64,000 nucleotides of DNA from Mycolicibacterium sp. lyk4-40-TYG-92 (GCF_030209435.1 NZ_JARVRX010000017.1:1-64000), one strand, 5' to 3'; shown: positions 10,084-19,058, numbered from the stretch's first letter. Numbers and translations: made by a program. The notes: generated from the letters alone by a model not told the origin.

Positions 10084-10566
10084 TCAGTCCTTTGCTTCTG
10101 ATCCGTCGTGTGCTTCTGGTTGGTCGGCGCCGCCACCGTTACGTTGGCCGGCGCGGACCTTCTTCATCACCGGCAATGCGGTGCTCATGACAAGAATCGC
10201 CTGGAACAGTGCCACCCCGAACAGCACGCCGATCCCGGCCGGCTTGAAGAACCAGGTGATCAGCAGGGCGATCACCGAGATGACGACCAACCGCATCGCG
10301 GAGTTGGCGGCCATCTGCATCTTCAGCGGGTGGTCCTTGGCGGTGACCTTGGCGACGGCGCGACGGACCATCAAGGCGTTGGTCAGGCCGAGCGCCATGC
10401 CCAGGCCGAAGAAGGCGCCGAACTTGAGATTGCCGCTCACTGCGTAGCCGCCGCCGAGCGCAACGGCCGTCACGAGGAGCGAGATAGCAAACAAACGAAT
10501 AGGCTGAAAAGCCACTGCCGGCAACACCAGAGGCGCGTCCTGCGCTGGTGTCGTCATGGTGTTCAC
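10084..10566 (-). CDS. atpI: AtpI-like ATP synthase accessory membrane protein
   Basis: This 160-residue protein has four predicted transmembrane helices (about residues 23-45, 48-68, 85-108 and 112-135) and a hydrophilic tail rich in Asp/Gly. It is the Rv1303-type first gene of the mycobacterial atp operon, corresponding to AtpI, which helps c-ring assembly or magnesium supply elsewhere. The assignment rests on position and topology more than on motifs. It is the promoter-proximal gene of the operon. Confidence 0.8.
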   Translation of the reverse strand: MNTMTTPAQDAPLVLPAVAFQPIRLFAISLLVTAVALGGGYAVSGNLKFGAFFGLGMALGLTNALMVRRAVAKVTAKDHPLKMQMAANSAMRLVVISVIALLITWFFKPAGIGVLFGVALFQAILVMSTALPVMKKVRAGQRNGGGADQPEAHDGSEAKD

Positions 10567-10816
10567 CTCAATCCCGCGGTCACGAGTGCCGTCCCCATAT
10601 ACCTGGCAATCCTGTGTGCGTGCCCACAGAGCGTATCGAAGGTCACATCGAGCGCGTCGGGCACACTGGAATCACCCAAGGGGAAGCTCCCTTTGTCGGT
10701 CGTCATTCGGCGCCGATCGGCTTGTGTGAACCGATGGGCCGGGCCGGCAACCCGCGAGGTTTTTCGGGTTCTGCCAGAACCGTACCACATGGTGAGCACC
10801 CGAAAACGGGCACCTA
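10567..10816 (-). promoter_or_regulatory. atpI: atp operon upstream region
   Basis: These 250 bases lie between wecA and atpI, both minus strand. They must contain the atp operon promoter unless transcription comes from wecA. A TATATG near 10601-10606 on the minus strand is the only clear AT-rich hexamer close to the start codon, and it lacks a good -35. An open frame crosses the region (10563-10799) but has no coding character. I see no strong hairpin. Confidence 0.4.
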
Positions 10817-12013
10817 CTACTTTTTGTCGTACTCGCCTTCTGGCAGGTCATCGCGCCGCCGCAGCAGCGGAATCAAGGTGAAGATGGCGGCCAGCAGAAT
10901 GGCCCCGAGCATCACGGCACCGGTGTACCGGGGGTCGAAGAATATGGTGCTGGCGGCCCCGAGTGCCACGATGCCCACCCATAGGTAGATCAGCAGCACG
11001 ACGCGTCGGTGCGAGTGGCCGATCTGTAGCAGCCGGTGGTGCAGATGCATCTTGTCGGGACTGAATGGACTGAGTCCCGCCCGGGTGCGCCGCACGATGG
11101 CCAGCAGCATGTCGAGGGCCGGTACGAACATCACCGCAACGACCAACAGGAATGGCGACAGCAAAGCAAAAACGTCGCGCGCGCCGTAAGCGTTCTGGGA
11201 GATCGGGCCGGCCGCGGTGGTCGACGCGGCGGCCAGCATCAGGCCGATGAGCATCGACCCGGAGTCCCCCATGAAGATGCGGGCCGGATGGAAATTGTGC
11301 GGCAGGAAGCCCAGGCACGCGCCGGCGAGCACCACCGAGATGACGGCGGGCGGGTAGAACAAAACGTCACCGCCGTGGTCGCGCAGCAGACCGACCGAGA
11401 AGATGCAGATGGCCGACGCGGTGATGAGGCCGAGCCCGGCCGCGAGGCCGTCGAGGCCGTCGACGAAGTTCATCGCGTTGACGATCGACACCGTCAACGC
11501 CAGGGTCAGCAGGATCGACGACGCCTGGTCCAGCACGATGGTGCCGACGCCGCCGATCGGGATGTACAGCACACTCCACGCGACGCCCATGGTGACCAGG
11601 ACACTGGCGGCGGTGATCTGGCCGGCGAACTTGGTCAGGGCATCCAGGCCCCAGCGGTCGTCGATCAGGCCGATGAGCATGATCAGGCCGCCGGCCACCA
11701 CGACCGCCGGCATGCCGGACGAATAGACGAAACCGCGCGTCAGTGCGGGCAGTTGGGACGCCAGCAAGACCGCGGCCGCGACACCGACATACATGGCCAG
11801 GCCGCCCATCCGCGGGACCGGCTGGACGTGGACGTCACGTTCGCGCGGGTAGGCGACAGCACCGAAACGGAACGCCAGCGCCCGCACCCAGCCCGTGGCG
11901 AAGTAGGTGATGATCGCCGCGGTGAGACCGACCAGCACCAGCTCCCGGAGCGGAACCCCGGTGCCGCGATCGATCTGCGCGAGTAGCCGGCCGGCGTCGG
12001 CGACTACGGTCAC
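10817..12013 (-). CDS. wecA: Decaprenyl-phosphate GlcNAc-1-phosphate transferase WecA
   Basis: WecA transfers GlcNAc-1-phosphate to decaprenyl phosphate, the first step of the linker unit that joins arabinogalactan to peptidoglycan. The 398-residue protein has about eleven membrane helices. The family's catalytic motifs are present: LIGLIDDRWG (the DD pair), NAMNFVDGLDGLAAG, FMGDSGSM and the His-rich MHLHHRLL loop. The stop overlaps nothing downstream; its own start overlaps the end of the sua5 gene by four bases. It corresponds to Rv1302. Confidence 0.95.
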   Translation of the reverse strand: MTVVADAGRLLAQIDRGTGVPLRELVLVGLTAAIITYFATGWVRALAFRFGAVAYPRERDVHVQPVPRMGGLAMYVGVAAAVLLASQLPALTRGFVYSSGMPAVVVAGGLIMLIGLIDDRWGLDALTKFAGQITAASVLVTMGVAWSVLYIPIGGVGTIVLDQASSILLTLALTVSIVNAMNFVDGLDGLAAGLGLITASAICIFSVGLLRDHGGDVLFYPPAVISVVLAGACLGFLPHNFHPARIFMGDSGSMLIGLMLAAASTTAAGPISQNAYGARDVFALLSPFLLVVAVMFVPALDMLLAIVRRTRAGLSPFSPDKMHLHHRLLQIGHSHRRVVLLIYLWVGIVALGAASTIFFDPRYTGAVMLGAILLAAIFTLIPLLRRRDDLPEGEYDKK

Positions 12014-12669
12014 GACACCTCGCCGGTCAGGGACTCCGCTTCGACGCCGAGCACCTCGGCGACCTGCGCGACGGAGATCGGCCCTTCCCGCAGCACCCGC
12101 GGCGTCGCGCCGGTCAGGTCGATGATCGTGGACGCGGCCTGCTTGGTCGCCGGTCCGGCGTCCAGGTACACCTCGACCTTGTCGCCCAGCTGCTCGCGCG
12201 CCTCGTCGGCGTTGACCGCGGGCGGCCGGCCCGAGATGTTGGCGCTGGACACCGCCATGGGACCGACCTCACGCAGCAGCTCGATCGCCACCGGATGCAG
12301 CGGCATGCGCAGCATGACGCTGCCGTTGGTGTCACCGAGATCCCACGACAGCGACGGGGCCTGCCGCACGACCAGGCTCAACGCGCCGGGCCAGAACGCC
12401 TCGATCAGGTCCCGGGCCGCCGGCGGCACGGCATAGACGAGCCCGTCGATGGTGCGCCAGGAACCGACGAGAACCGGGACCGGCATGTTGCGGCCCCTCC
12501 CCTTCGCGGCCAGCAGCGCCGCGACGGCCTCGCTGTTGAAGGCGTCGGCGCCCAGGCCGTAGACGGTGTCGGTGGGCAGCACGACCAGGCGGCCGCCCTT
12601 GAGCGCACTGATAGCCGAGGCGATCCCGGTGGCGCGCTTGGCCGCATCACCGCAGTCGAACGTCTCCAT
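12010..12669 (-). CDS. L-threonylcarbamoyladenylate synthase (Sua5/TsaC family)
   Basis: The enzyme makes threonylcarbamoyl-AMP from threonine, bicarbonate and ATP for the universal t6A37 modification of ANN-decoding tRNAs. The 219-residue protein has the YrdC fold signature, including LPTDTVYGLGADA near residue 32, KGRGRNMPVPVLVGS and SSANISGRPPA. It has only the catalytic domain, with no Sua5 C-terminal domain. It sits between prmC and wecA, 45 bases after prmC, as Rv1301 does in M. tuberculosis. Confidence 0.93.
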   Translation of the reverse strand: METFDCGDAAKRATGIASAISALKGGRLVVLPTDTVYGLGADAFNSEAVAALLAAKGRGRNMPVPVLVGSWRTIDGLVYAVPPAARDLIEAFWPGALSLVVRQAPSLSWDLGDTNGSVMLRMPLHPVAIELLREVGPMAVSSANISGRPPAVNADEAREQLGDKVEVYLDAGPATKQAASTIIDLTGATPRVLREGPISVAQVAEVLGVEAESLTGEVS

Positions 12670-12714
12670 CTATGACTCCTCACGCAAGCGTTTCGTCGGT
12701 TGCCATGACCCGTT

Positions 12715-13542
12715 TTACCGTCGGGTCGCGGTGACGAACCGGGGCCGCCCGGCCAGATCGCGCCGCGCGGTGATGTCACCGAACGTACCGTCGCGGTCCA
12801 ACTCGGCCACCACCTGATCGGCTGTGGTGTCGTCGTGTTCGATGCCCAACTTGCCGCCGGGACGCAGCAACCGGGCCGCCAACGCGATGATCGGCACAAT
12901 GACAGACATGCCGTCGGGCCCGCCGAACAGGGCGACGGCCGGGTCGTGGTCGATGACTTCGGGATCGAGGTCGGCGCCGTCGGGGATGTAGGGCGGGTTG
13001 GACACCAGCAGGTCCACTGTGCCGGTCCGGTCTGACAGCAGGCTGGGAACGGTGACGTCGGCCTCGAGCACCTCGACGGCGCTGCCGGCACAGTTGCGCC
13101 GGGCGTAGGCCAACGCCTCCGGGGACTTCTCGACGGCGACGACCTGCGCCTGCGGCCAGGTGTGCGCCAAGGCCAGGGCCAGTGCTCCCGATCCCGTGCA
13201 CAGGTCCACGATCACCGGACCCGGCGGCAACGGCTGGTTCATGGCCCACTCCAACAGGGCCTCGGTCTCGGGTCGCGGGATGAACACCCCGGGACCGACG
13301 TGCACTTCCACCGGACCGAATGCCGCGGTTCCGATCAAGTGCTGCAAGGGAATTCGCTGCGCGCGACGTTCCACCAGCACGCGGAACCGCGGATAGAACG
13401 CCGGGTCGGGCTCGGCGAACATCACCCGCGCGCGATCGATCCCGGCGGCGTGCGCGGCGAGGTATTCGGCGTCGACCCGGGCGGAATCGATACCTGCGGC
13501 GGCCAGCTGTGCGGTCGCCTCAGTGATGGCCTGGCGGATCAC
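12715..13542 (-). CDS. prmC: Release factor glutamine methyltransferase PrmC (HemK)
   Basis: PrmC methylates the Gln of the GGQ motif of release factors 1 and 2. The product from the GTG at 13542 is 275 residues, the usual length. It has the N-terminal helical substrate-binding domain, the SAM-binding VDLCTGSGALALALA motif and the catalytic NPPYIPDG. The GTG overlaps the prfA stop (GTGA, four bases), so translation is coupled to its substrate RF1. The reading frame continues upstream, but those residues are within prfA and are not part of the protein. Confidence 0.95.
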   Translation of the reverse strand: MIRQAITEATAQLAAAGIDSARVDAEYLAAHAAGIDRARVMFAEPDPAFYPRFRVLVERRAQRIPLQHLIGTAAFGPVEVHVGPGVFIPRPETEALLEWAMNQPLPPGPVIVDLCTGSGALALALAHTWPQAQVVAVEKSPEALAYARRNCAGSAVEVLEADVTVPSLLSDRTGTVDLLVSNPPYIPDGADLDPEVIDHDPAVALFGGPDGMSVIVPIIALAARLLRPGGKLGIEHDDTTADQVVAELDRDGTFGDITARRDLAGRPRFVTATRR

Positions 13543-14618
13543 TCTTGCGCGAGCCGGGCCTGCTTGTCGGCGGCCGCGAGGGCGTCGAGCAGCGCGTCCA
13601 TGTCGCCGTCGAGCACCTGGTCCAGGTTGTGGGCCTTGAAGTTGATGCGATGGTCGGCGATCCGGTTCTCGGGGAAGTTGTAGGTCCGGATGCGCTCGCT
13701 GCGGTCGACGGTGCGGATCTGGCTGGCGCGGTCCGCGGAGGCGTCGGACGCGGCCTGCTCCTCGGCCAGCGCCTGCAGGCGCGCGGCGAGCACCACCATG
13801 GCGCGGGCCTTGTTCTGCAGCTGCGAGCGTTCGTTCTGGCAGGTGACGACGATGCCGGTGGGCAGGTGCGTGATGCGGACCGCCGAGTCGGTGGTGTTGA
13901 CGCCCTGACCACCCTTGCCGGACGAGCGGTAGACGTCGATACGCAGGTCCGATTCGTCGATCTGCACCTGCTCGACGTCTTCGGGCTCCGGGTAGACGAG
14001 GACGCCGGCGGCCGAGGTGTGCACGCGGCCCTGCGATTCGGTGACGGGGACGCGCTGCACGCGGTGCACGCCGCCCTCGAACTTCATGCGGGACCACACG
14101 CCGTCGGCGGAATCGCCCTTGCTGGCGATGGTGATGGTGGCGTCCTTGTAGCCGCCCAGGTCCGACCAGGTTTCGTCGAGGACGGTGACGGTCCAGCCGT
14201 GGCGCTCGGCGTACCGGATGTACATGCGCGCGAGGTCGGACGCGAACAGCGCCGACTCTTCGCCGCCCTCCCCGGATTTCACCTCGAGGACGACGTCGTC
14301 GGCGTCGTGCGGATCGCGCGGGGCCAGCAGGTCGGTCAGCTTGGCGTCGAGTTCGGCGACGCGGGCCTCCAACTCGGGCACCTCGGCGGCAAACGCGGCG
14401 TCCTCGGCGGCCAGCTCGCGGGCAGCTTCGAGGTCGCCCTGGGCGGCCTCGAGCTTGCGGTACGTGACGACGATCGGCGACACCTGCGCGAAGCGGCGGC
14501 CGACCTTGCGGGCCGCGCCGGCGTCGGCGTGCAGGTTCGGGTCCCCCAGCTGCCGCTCGAGATCAGCATGCTCGGCCAGCAGTGCCTCGATGCGGGGCGC
14601 GGTATCTGTCTCTGCCAC
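13539..14618 (-). CDS. prfA: Peptide chain release factor 1
   Basis: RF1 recognises UAA and UAG and triggers peptide release. The 359-residue protein has the tripeptide anticodon PVT at 191-193 and the GGQ motif at 236-238 (SSGKGGQGVNT), whose Gln is methylated by PrmC encoded next. It lies 99 bases downstream of rpmE with a hairpin terminator between them, so it may have its own promoter there. Confidence 0.97.
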   Translation of the reverse strand: MAETDTAPRIEALLAEHADLERQLGDPNLHADAGAARKVGRRFAQVSPIVVTYRKLEAAQGDLEAARELAAEDAAFAAEVPELEARVAELDAKLTDLLAPRDPHDADDVVLEVKSGEGGEESALFASDLARMYIRYAERHGWTVTVLDETWSDLGGYKDATITIASKGDSADGVWSRMKFEGGVHRVQRVPVTESQGRVHTSAAGVLVYPEPEDVEQVQIDESDLRIDVYRSSGKGGQGVNTTDSAVRITHLPTGIVVTCQNERSQLQNKARAMVVLAARLQALAEEQAASDASADRASQIRTVDRSERIRTYNFPENRIADHRINFKAHNLDQVLDGDMDALLDALAAADKQARLAQE

Positions 14619-14663
14619 TTTCGGACTCCTGCGGTTGTTCTGGGGTTCCGGGTGCTGGATACG

Positions 14664-14708
14664 AAAACGGCGCCCGGACCTGACGCGAATGCGACAGATC
14701 GGGCGCCG
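14664..14708 (-). terminator. Intrinsic terminator after rpmE
   Basis: On the minus strand CGGCGCCC (14701-14708) pairs perfectly with GGGCGCCG (14668-14675) across a 25-base loop, followed directly by TTTTCG. It begins ten bases after the rpmE stop. The loop is large and the T-run short, so termination may be partial, giving attenuated read-through into prfA. Confidence 0.6.
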
Positions 14709-14717
14709 TGAACGAAG

Positions 14718-14954
14718 CTAGCTCTCGGACGCGGCCTTCGAGCCGGCGGTGCGCTTGCCGTACCGCTTCTCGAAGCGGGCCACGCGGCCGCCGGTGTCGA
14801 GAAGCTTCTGCTTGCCCGTGTAGAACGGGTGGCACTGCGAGCACACCTCGACAACGATGTTGCCGCTCTCCTTGGTGCTACGAGTCTGGAAGCTGTTGCC
14901 GCAACCGCAGACCACGGTGGTCTCGACGTATGCGGGGTGAATACCCGATTTCAT
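14718..14954 (-). CDS. rpmE: 50S ribosomal protein L31
   Basis: This 78-residue ribosomal protein has the zinc-binding form: VVCGCGNSF near residue 15 and VCSQCHPFYTGKQK near residue 37 supply four cysteines. Mycobacteria usually have a second, Cys-free L31 used under zinc limitation; this is the zinc-containing one. In M. tuberculosis rpmE directly follows rho; here four unrelated genes lie between them. Confidence 0.96.
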   Translation of the reverse strand: MKSGIHPAYVETTVVCGCGNSFQTRSTKESGNIVVEVCSQCHPFYTGKQKLLDTGGRVARFEKRYGKRTAGSKAASES

Positions 14955-15082
14955 TTCATGGTCCTCTGTGTTCGATGGCGCCGGGTCGCCCGAGAATTCG
15001 GACGTGAACCGGAGCCGAGGGGGTTCGGCGGTCGATTATGCCAGGTCAGCCGCCAAGGTCCTAAACGCCTCCGGGCCGCCGG

Positions 15083-16276
15083 CTATTCCTGGGCGGCGCC
15101 ATCACGCAGCTCGGCCAGGCGACGCTGCAGAAATCGTCGTTCCGGCTCCGTCGTCGCCAATGCCAGCGCGCGTCCGAACGCGCTCCGCGCCTCGTCGGTC
15201 CGGCCCAAACGGCGCAGCAATTCCGCCCGAGTCGACGGCAGGTAGCGGTAATCGCCCAGGTCAAGGGCATCGATGAGCTCGAGCGCCCGGGCGGGATCAC
15301 CGGCCTCGGCGACCGCGACCGCGCGATTGAGCGCCACCACCGGCGATCCGGTGAGCATTTCGAGCCGCTCGTACAGGACGCCGACCTCGTGCCAGTCGAT
15401 CTTCTCCTCGGCCTGCAGTGCGGCGATCGCAGCCTGCAGGACGTACGGCCCGGCCGCCAGCCGCAGCGCCAGCGCGCGGTCCAGCGCGGCGCGCCCGGCG
15501 TCGACCTTGGCCTGGTCATACCGGGACCGGTCCTGCTCGGCGAGGGGCACCACCTGGCCGTCGACCACGCGGGCCGCGCGCCGCGAATCGTGCAGCAACA
15601 TCAGGGCCAAGAGCCCGTAGGCCTCAGGCTCGTCGGCCAAGAGGTCGGCAAGGAGGCGGCCGAGCCGTATGGCTTCGGCGGCGAGGTCGTCCCGCTCGGT
15701 GAAGCCCTGGTTGAAGATCAGGTAGATCACCGCGAGCGCCGCCGCCACGCGGTCCGGCAGCATGGGATCAGCGGGCAGGGCGAACGGGATGTTCGTCGCC
15801 TTGATCTTGGCCTTGGCGCGGGACAGGCGACGTTTCATGGTGTCCTCGGACACCAGGAATGCCCGCCCGATCTCGGCGGTAGTGAGCCCGCCGAGGGCCC
15901 GCAGCGTGAGCGCCACCTGGGCCTCACGCGCCAGCGCCGGATGGCAGCACATGAAGATCAGCTGCAGACGCTCGTCGCCGATGGTGCTGTCGTCGAGGTC
16001 GATCTCGTCCATGGTCGTCGCCTGTTGATCCGCCTGGAGCAGCCGGGTTTTGGCGCGCAGCGTCTGCTCGCGGCGCAACCGGTCGATCGCCACATTGCGA
16101 CCGGTGCGTACCAGCCAGGCCACCGGTGCGTCTGGCACACCGTCGCGCGGCCAGCGTTCAGCGGCGCGGGCGAACGCCTCCTGCGCGGCATCCTCGGCGA
16201 GCTCGAAGTCGCCGAGGATGCCGATGAGCGCGGCCAGGACCCGACCCCACTCCTGCTTGAAGATGGCGTCGATCAG
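15083..16276 (-). CDS. ECF42-type RNA polymerase sigma factor
   Basis: The protein has ECF sigma region 2 (from DAIFKQEWGRVL to DRLRREQ), region 4 with a helix-turn-helix (LGGLTTAEIGRAFLVSEDTMKRRLSRAK), and a long C-terminal extension with tetratricopeptide-like repeats (LNRAVAVAEAGDPARALELID and after). That layout, with a DGPF-domain gene just upstream, is the ECF42 group, which works without a classical anti-sigma factor. The start is a problem. The first ATG/GTG in frame is at 16138, inside region 2, and would cut off conserved residues. Conserved coding begins near the CTG at 16276, and no ATG, GTG or TTG occurs in frame between there and an in-frame stop inside the upstream gene. Either a rare start codon is used, translation restarts after the DGPF gene, or the gene is damaged. 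A repeat fills the junction. Confidence 0.85.
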   Translation of the reverse strand: MIDAIFKQEWGRVLAALIGILGDFELAEDAAQEAFARAAERWPRDGVPDAPVAWLVRTGRNVAIDRLRREQTLRAKTRLLQADQQATTMDEIDLDDSTIGDERLQLIFMCCHPALAREAQVALTLRALGGLTTAEIGRAFLVSEDTMKRRLSRAKAKIKATNIPFALPADPMLPDRVAAALAVIYLIFNQGFTERDDLAAEAIRLGRLLADLLADEPEAYGLLALMLLHDSRRAARVVDGQVVPLAEQDRSRYDQAKVDAGRAALDRALALRLAAGPYVLQAAIAALQAEEKIDWHEVGVLYERLEMLTGSPVVALNRAVAVAEAGDPARALELIDALDLGDYRYLPSTRAELLRRLGRTDEARSAFGRALALATTEPERRFLQRRLAELRDGAAQE

Positions 16277-16279
16277 TGC

Positions 16280-16308
16280 CTGGACCCTTCCCGTCGCTTC
16301 GCTCGCCC
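16280..16308 (-). repeat. Short repeat, copy A, before the sigma factor
   Basis: This 29-base stretch differs from 23371-23400 by one substitution and one base length. On the minus strand it reads GGGCGAGCGAAGCGACGGGA and continues AGGGTCCAG. It occupies the whole space between the stop codon of the DGPF gene and the first conserved residues of the sigma factor. Read in the sigma frame it would encode A-S-E-A-T-G-R, the same frame as in copy B. Confidence 0.8.
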
Positions 16309-16649
16309 TATGCCTCGCCCGGAACCTCGAAAAGCGGCCGCACCTCGACGCCGCCGCCGAGCCGCACGGCCGGGATCCGTTGAGCGAATTTGAGGGCTTC
16401 GTCGAGATTGTCGGCTTCGATGACGAAGTAGCCGGCGAACACCTCTTTGGTGTCGGCGAACGGGCCGTCAGTGATCAGGTCGGCCCGCACCGATGTCGCG
16501 GTCTCGACGGGCTGCAGGTGTCCGCCACCGACGCACTGCGGTTCCTGGCGGAGCGCCGCGTACTCGGCCGTCAGGGCCGCGTGTTCCTCTTCGGTGATGT
16601 CGGTGTCGTGGCTGCCCGGCTTGATGTAGATCAGCGTTGCGTATTTCAT
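16308..16649 (-). CDS. YCII-related DGPF-domain protein
   Basis: This 113-residue cytoplasmic protein has the ITDGPFADTKEVFAGYFVIE segment (about residues 59-80) that defines the DGPF family. Such genes are paired with ECF42 sigma factors across actinobacteria, and the next gene is one. Its role is unknown, perhaps as a sensor or co-regulator of the sigma factor. The ATG at 16649 is preceded by AGGAGAC, a good ribosome binding site. The frame is open further upstream, but without homology. Confidence 0.88.
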   Translation of the reverse strand: MKYATLIYIKPGSHDTDITEEEHAALTAEYAALRQEPQCVGGGHLQPVETATSVRADLITDGPFADTKEVFAGYFVIEADNLDEALKFAQRIPAVRLGGGVEVRPLFEVPGEA

Positions 16650-16726
16650 CGTTGTCTCCTTCTGGCTCGATCGTCCAACAGCAGTGAGACGAACGGGGAC
16701 CCATTGCGGGGACACGACCGCCGAAA

Positions 16727-18289
16727 TCAGTTTCCGGCGAGTGGCGTGTACTGCGTGCCGTCGCGTTTCCACACCACCCGGCCGGCCGGATCGGCGCCCA
16801 GCGCAACCAGTTCCCGTTTGAGAATCTTGTTGGTCGCGGTGGTCGGCAGGTCGTCGGCGAGCCACACGTACCGCGGCCAGGACTTCGGGGACATGTCCGG
16901 CTGCGTGGCCAGGAATTCTGCGAACGACTTCGGGTCGAGGGCCCGGCCGTCACGCAGCACCATGGCGGCCATCACCTGGTCGCCGACGAACTCGTCGGGT
17001 ACCGGATAGACCGCCACACGGCTGATCACCGGGTGCCGCAACAGGATTCGCTCGATGGGCGCCGCGGTGATGTTCTCGCCGTCCACGCGCATCCAGTCGG
17101 CGGTGCGGCCGGCCAGGTAGATCCAGCCGTCGGCGTCGCGGTAGGCCAGGTCGCCTGACCAGTACATGCCGTGCCGCAGCCGTTCGTCCGTCGCGCCCTT
17201 GTCGTTGTGGTAGCCGCGGAACATGCCGCTGCCGCTGGTGTTCACCAATTCACCGGTGGCCGCCTCGGCGTTGACGAGGGCGCCCGTTTCGTCGAAGCGC
17301 GCCACCTCGCACTCCTGGACGGTCTCCGGGTCGTAGATGGCGACGCCCGGGAAACCCTTGCCGACACTGCCGGCCGGGGTCCCCTCGGAGCGGGTGATGA
17401 TGATCGCGAGCTCGGTCGAACCGAAGCCGTCCCACACGCTGCAGCCGAAACGGCGGCTGAACTCGTCGATGTCGCGGTCGGCGGCTTCGTTTCCAAACGC
17501 CACACGCAGCGGATTGTCGTGGTCGTCGGGCTGCTCGACGGTGGCCAGGATGTAGGCCAGCGGCTTGCCGACGTAGTTCATGTAGGTCGCGCCGTAGCGG
17601 CGGATATCCGGGAGGAACTTCGACGCGGAGAACTGTGCGGGTGCCATCGCCGCGCCAGATGCGAGCGCAACGCCCCAGCCGGCGTAGACGCCGTTGGAGT
17701 GGAACAGCGGCATCGCCAGGTAACAGGTGTCTTTGGCGGTCAGTTCGTAGCGCTGCACGAGCGCCGTCGCGGAGAACAGCACGATGGCGTGCGCCACCTC
17801 TACGGCCTTGGGCTCGCCGCTGGTGCCCGAGGTGAAGATCATCATGAAGGTGTCATCGGGCCCGACTTCACGATGCGGGGTCAGATCCTGCGGCGGCCAC
17901 TCGGTCGCGGTGATGTCGATGATGGTGACGCCGGGCAGGCGGACGTCCTGGAGGAGCGCCCGGCCCAGCTCATCCACGAGCACGATCTGGCATTCGACGC
18001 GGGCGATGTCGCGGACGAGCGCCGCACCGCGACGGGTGGTGTTGATGCCGCACAGCACATAGCCGCCCAGGGCCGCGGCCGCGAGCGCCTTGAGCATGTC
18101 GGCGGTGTTGCCCAGCAGGGTACCCACGTGCAGCGGCCGCAGTGGGTCGGCCTGGCCGATCAGCGCGGCGGCCTGCGCCTGCGCTCCGGCGACGTACTCT
18201 CGCCAGGTCCAGGTCGTCTCGCCGTACTTGACGGCGACGGTGTCCTGGTCGGCGCGTTCGCGAAGCAACTGCTGAAGGGTGTCCGCCAT
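16727..18289 (-). CDS. Acyl-CoA synthetase, FadD-type AMP-binding enzyme
   Basis: The enzyme activates a carboxylic acid via an acyl-adenylate to its CoA thioester. The 520-residue protein has the adenylate motif TSGTSGEPK at 153-161, the aromatic-acid/AMP segment DGFGSTELAIII, the YWSGDLAYRD motif and a C-terminal TATNKILKREL carrying the catalytic Lys. The substrate cannot be read from sequence; it most resembles mycobacterial FadD1/FadD17-like ligases. It is divergent from a TetR gene with a 149-base gap, a common arrangement for a repressed ligase. The ORF has an ATG start at 18289. Confidence 0.88.
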   Translation of the reverse strand: MADTLQQLLRERADQDTVAVKYGETTWTWREYVAGAQAQAAALIGQADPLRPLHVGTLLGNTADMLKALAAAALGGYVLCGINTTRRGAALVRDIARVECQIVLVDELGRALLQDVRLPGVTIIDITATEWPPQDLTPHREVGPDDTFMMIFTSGTSGEPKAVEVAHAIVLFSATALVQRYELTAKDTCYLAMPLFHSNGVYAGWGVALASGAAMAPAQFSASKFLPDIRRYGATYMNYVGKPLAYILATVEQPDDHDNPLRVAFGNEAADRDIDEFSRRFGCSVWDGFGSTELAIIITRSEGTPAGSVGKGFPGVAIYDPETVQECEVARFDETGALVNAEAATGELVNTSGSGMFRGYHNDKGATDERLRHGMYWSGDLAYRDADGWIYLAGRTADWMRVDGENITAAPIERILLRHPVISRVAVYPVPDEFVGDQVMAAMVLRDGRALDPKSFAEFLATQPDMSPKSWPRYVWLADDLPTTATNKILKRELVALGADPAGRVVWKRDGTQYTPLAGN

Positions 18290-18438
18290 TTGGGCTCCCG
18301 ATGCGGTGGGCGATCACGAGGACCACCCGGAGTGAACAGATTATTGAAAGTGTCTACCATGATTGACGGGTAGCGCGATAGCGTCAGCACCCTGGCAGAA
18401 TCGTCGTTCGCCCGGTTGACATGTGAGGAGACATCCCG

Positions 18439-19038
18439 GTGGCAAGCCCAGAATCCCCGAGAAGCGTGCGTGATCGACTGATCGATGCCGCTGAAGAGTG
18501 CATGCGCGCCAAGGGAATTCGCGCCACGACGGTATCCGAGGTCGCCGAGGCCGCCGGCGTCTCCCGCGGCTGGCTGTACCGGCATTTCCCGGACAAGGTG
18601 ACGCTGCTGGGCGCCGCGATCGTCCGGCTGAACAACGCCTACTGGAGCGACGCGCACGCCATGCTGGCGTCGATCGAAGGCCTGGACAACCAGATCGTGA
18701 CCGGAATCCAGCACGGCCGCACCGCCTATGACGACCCCGGCGCGCTGTTGATGAAGCTGCGCGTCGAGGAGCCCGACGAGTTCGCCGCCTGCGCCGGTGC
18801 CGGCGTGCAGGGCCTGGTACCCGACCTCGCCGGCTTCTGGTCCCGGTACCTTTCCGCAGCCCGCGACAACGGCGAAATCCACGCCGACACCGACATCGAC
18901 GACGCTTCCGAATGGATCGCGCGCGTCATCCTGTCGCTGGCCACGATGCCCGGTCACCAGCTCGACCCCGACGATTCCGAGGAGCTGCTCGCGCACGTGC
19001 GGCGCTATGTGATGCCGGGCCTCAAGGCCCAGCCGTAA
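18439..19038 (+). CDS. TetR-family transcriptional regulator
   Basis: The 199-residue protein has an N-terminal helix-turn-helix (about residues 27-55: TTVSEVAEAAGVSRGWLYRHFPDK) and a helical ligand-binding domain without a recognised signature. The GTG start has GAGGAG about ten bases upstream. It is divergent from the acyl-CoA synthetase, which it probably represses. In the 149-base gap the best operator candidate is a weak CTACC-N10-GGTAG near 18354-18373. The gene lies in the block that separates rho from rpmE. Confidence 0.87.
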   Translation: MASPESPRSVRDRLIDAAEECMRAKGIRATTVSEVAEAAGVSRGWLYRHFPDKVTLLGAAIVRLNNAYWSDAHAMLASIEGLDNQIVTGIQHGRTAYDDPGALLMKLRVEEPDEFAACAGAGVQGLVPDLAGFWSRYLSAARDNGEIHADTDIDDASEWIARVILSLATMPGHQLDPDDSEELLAHVRRYVMPGLKAQP

Positions 19039-19058
19039 TCTGACGACCTGACGCAAAA

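Noticed and set aside
10563..10799. 78-codon minus-strand frame in the atpI upstream region
   Set aside because: It overlaps the atpI start, has no ribosome binding site and no family resemblance; more likely non-coding promoter DNA.
18354..18373. Operator for the first TetR regulator
   Set aside because: The CTACC-N10-GGTAG inverted repeat is only five bases per arm; too weak to list as a site.
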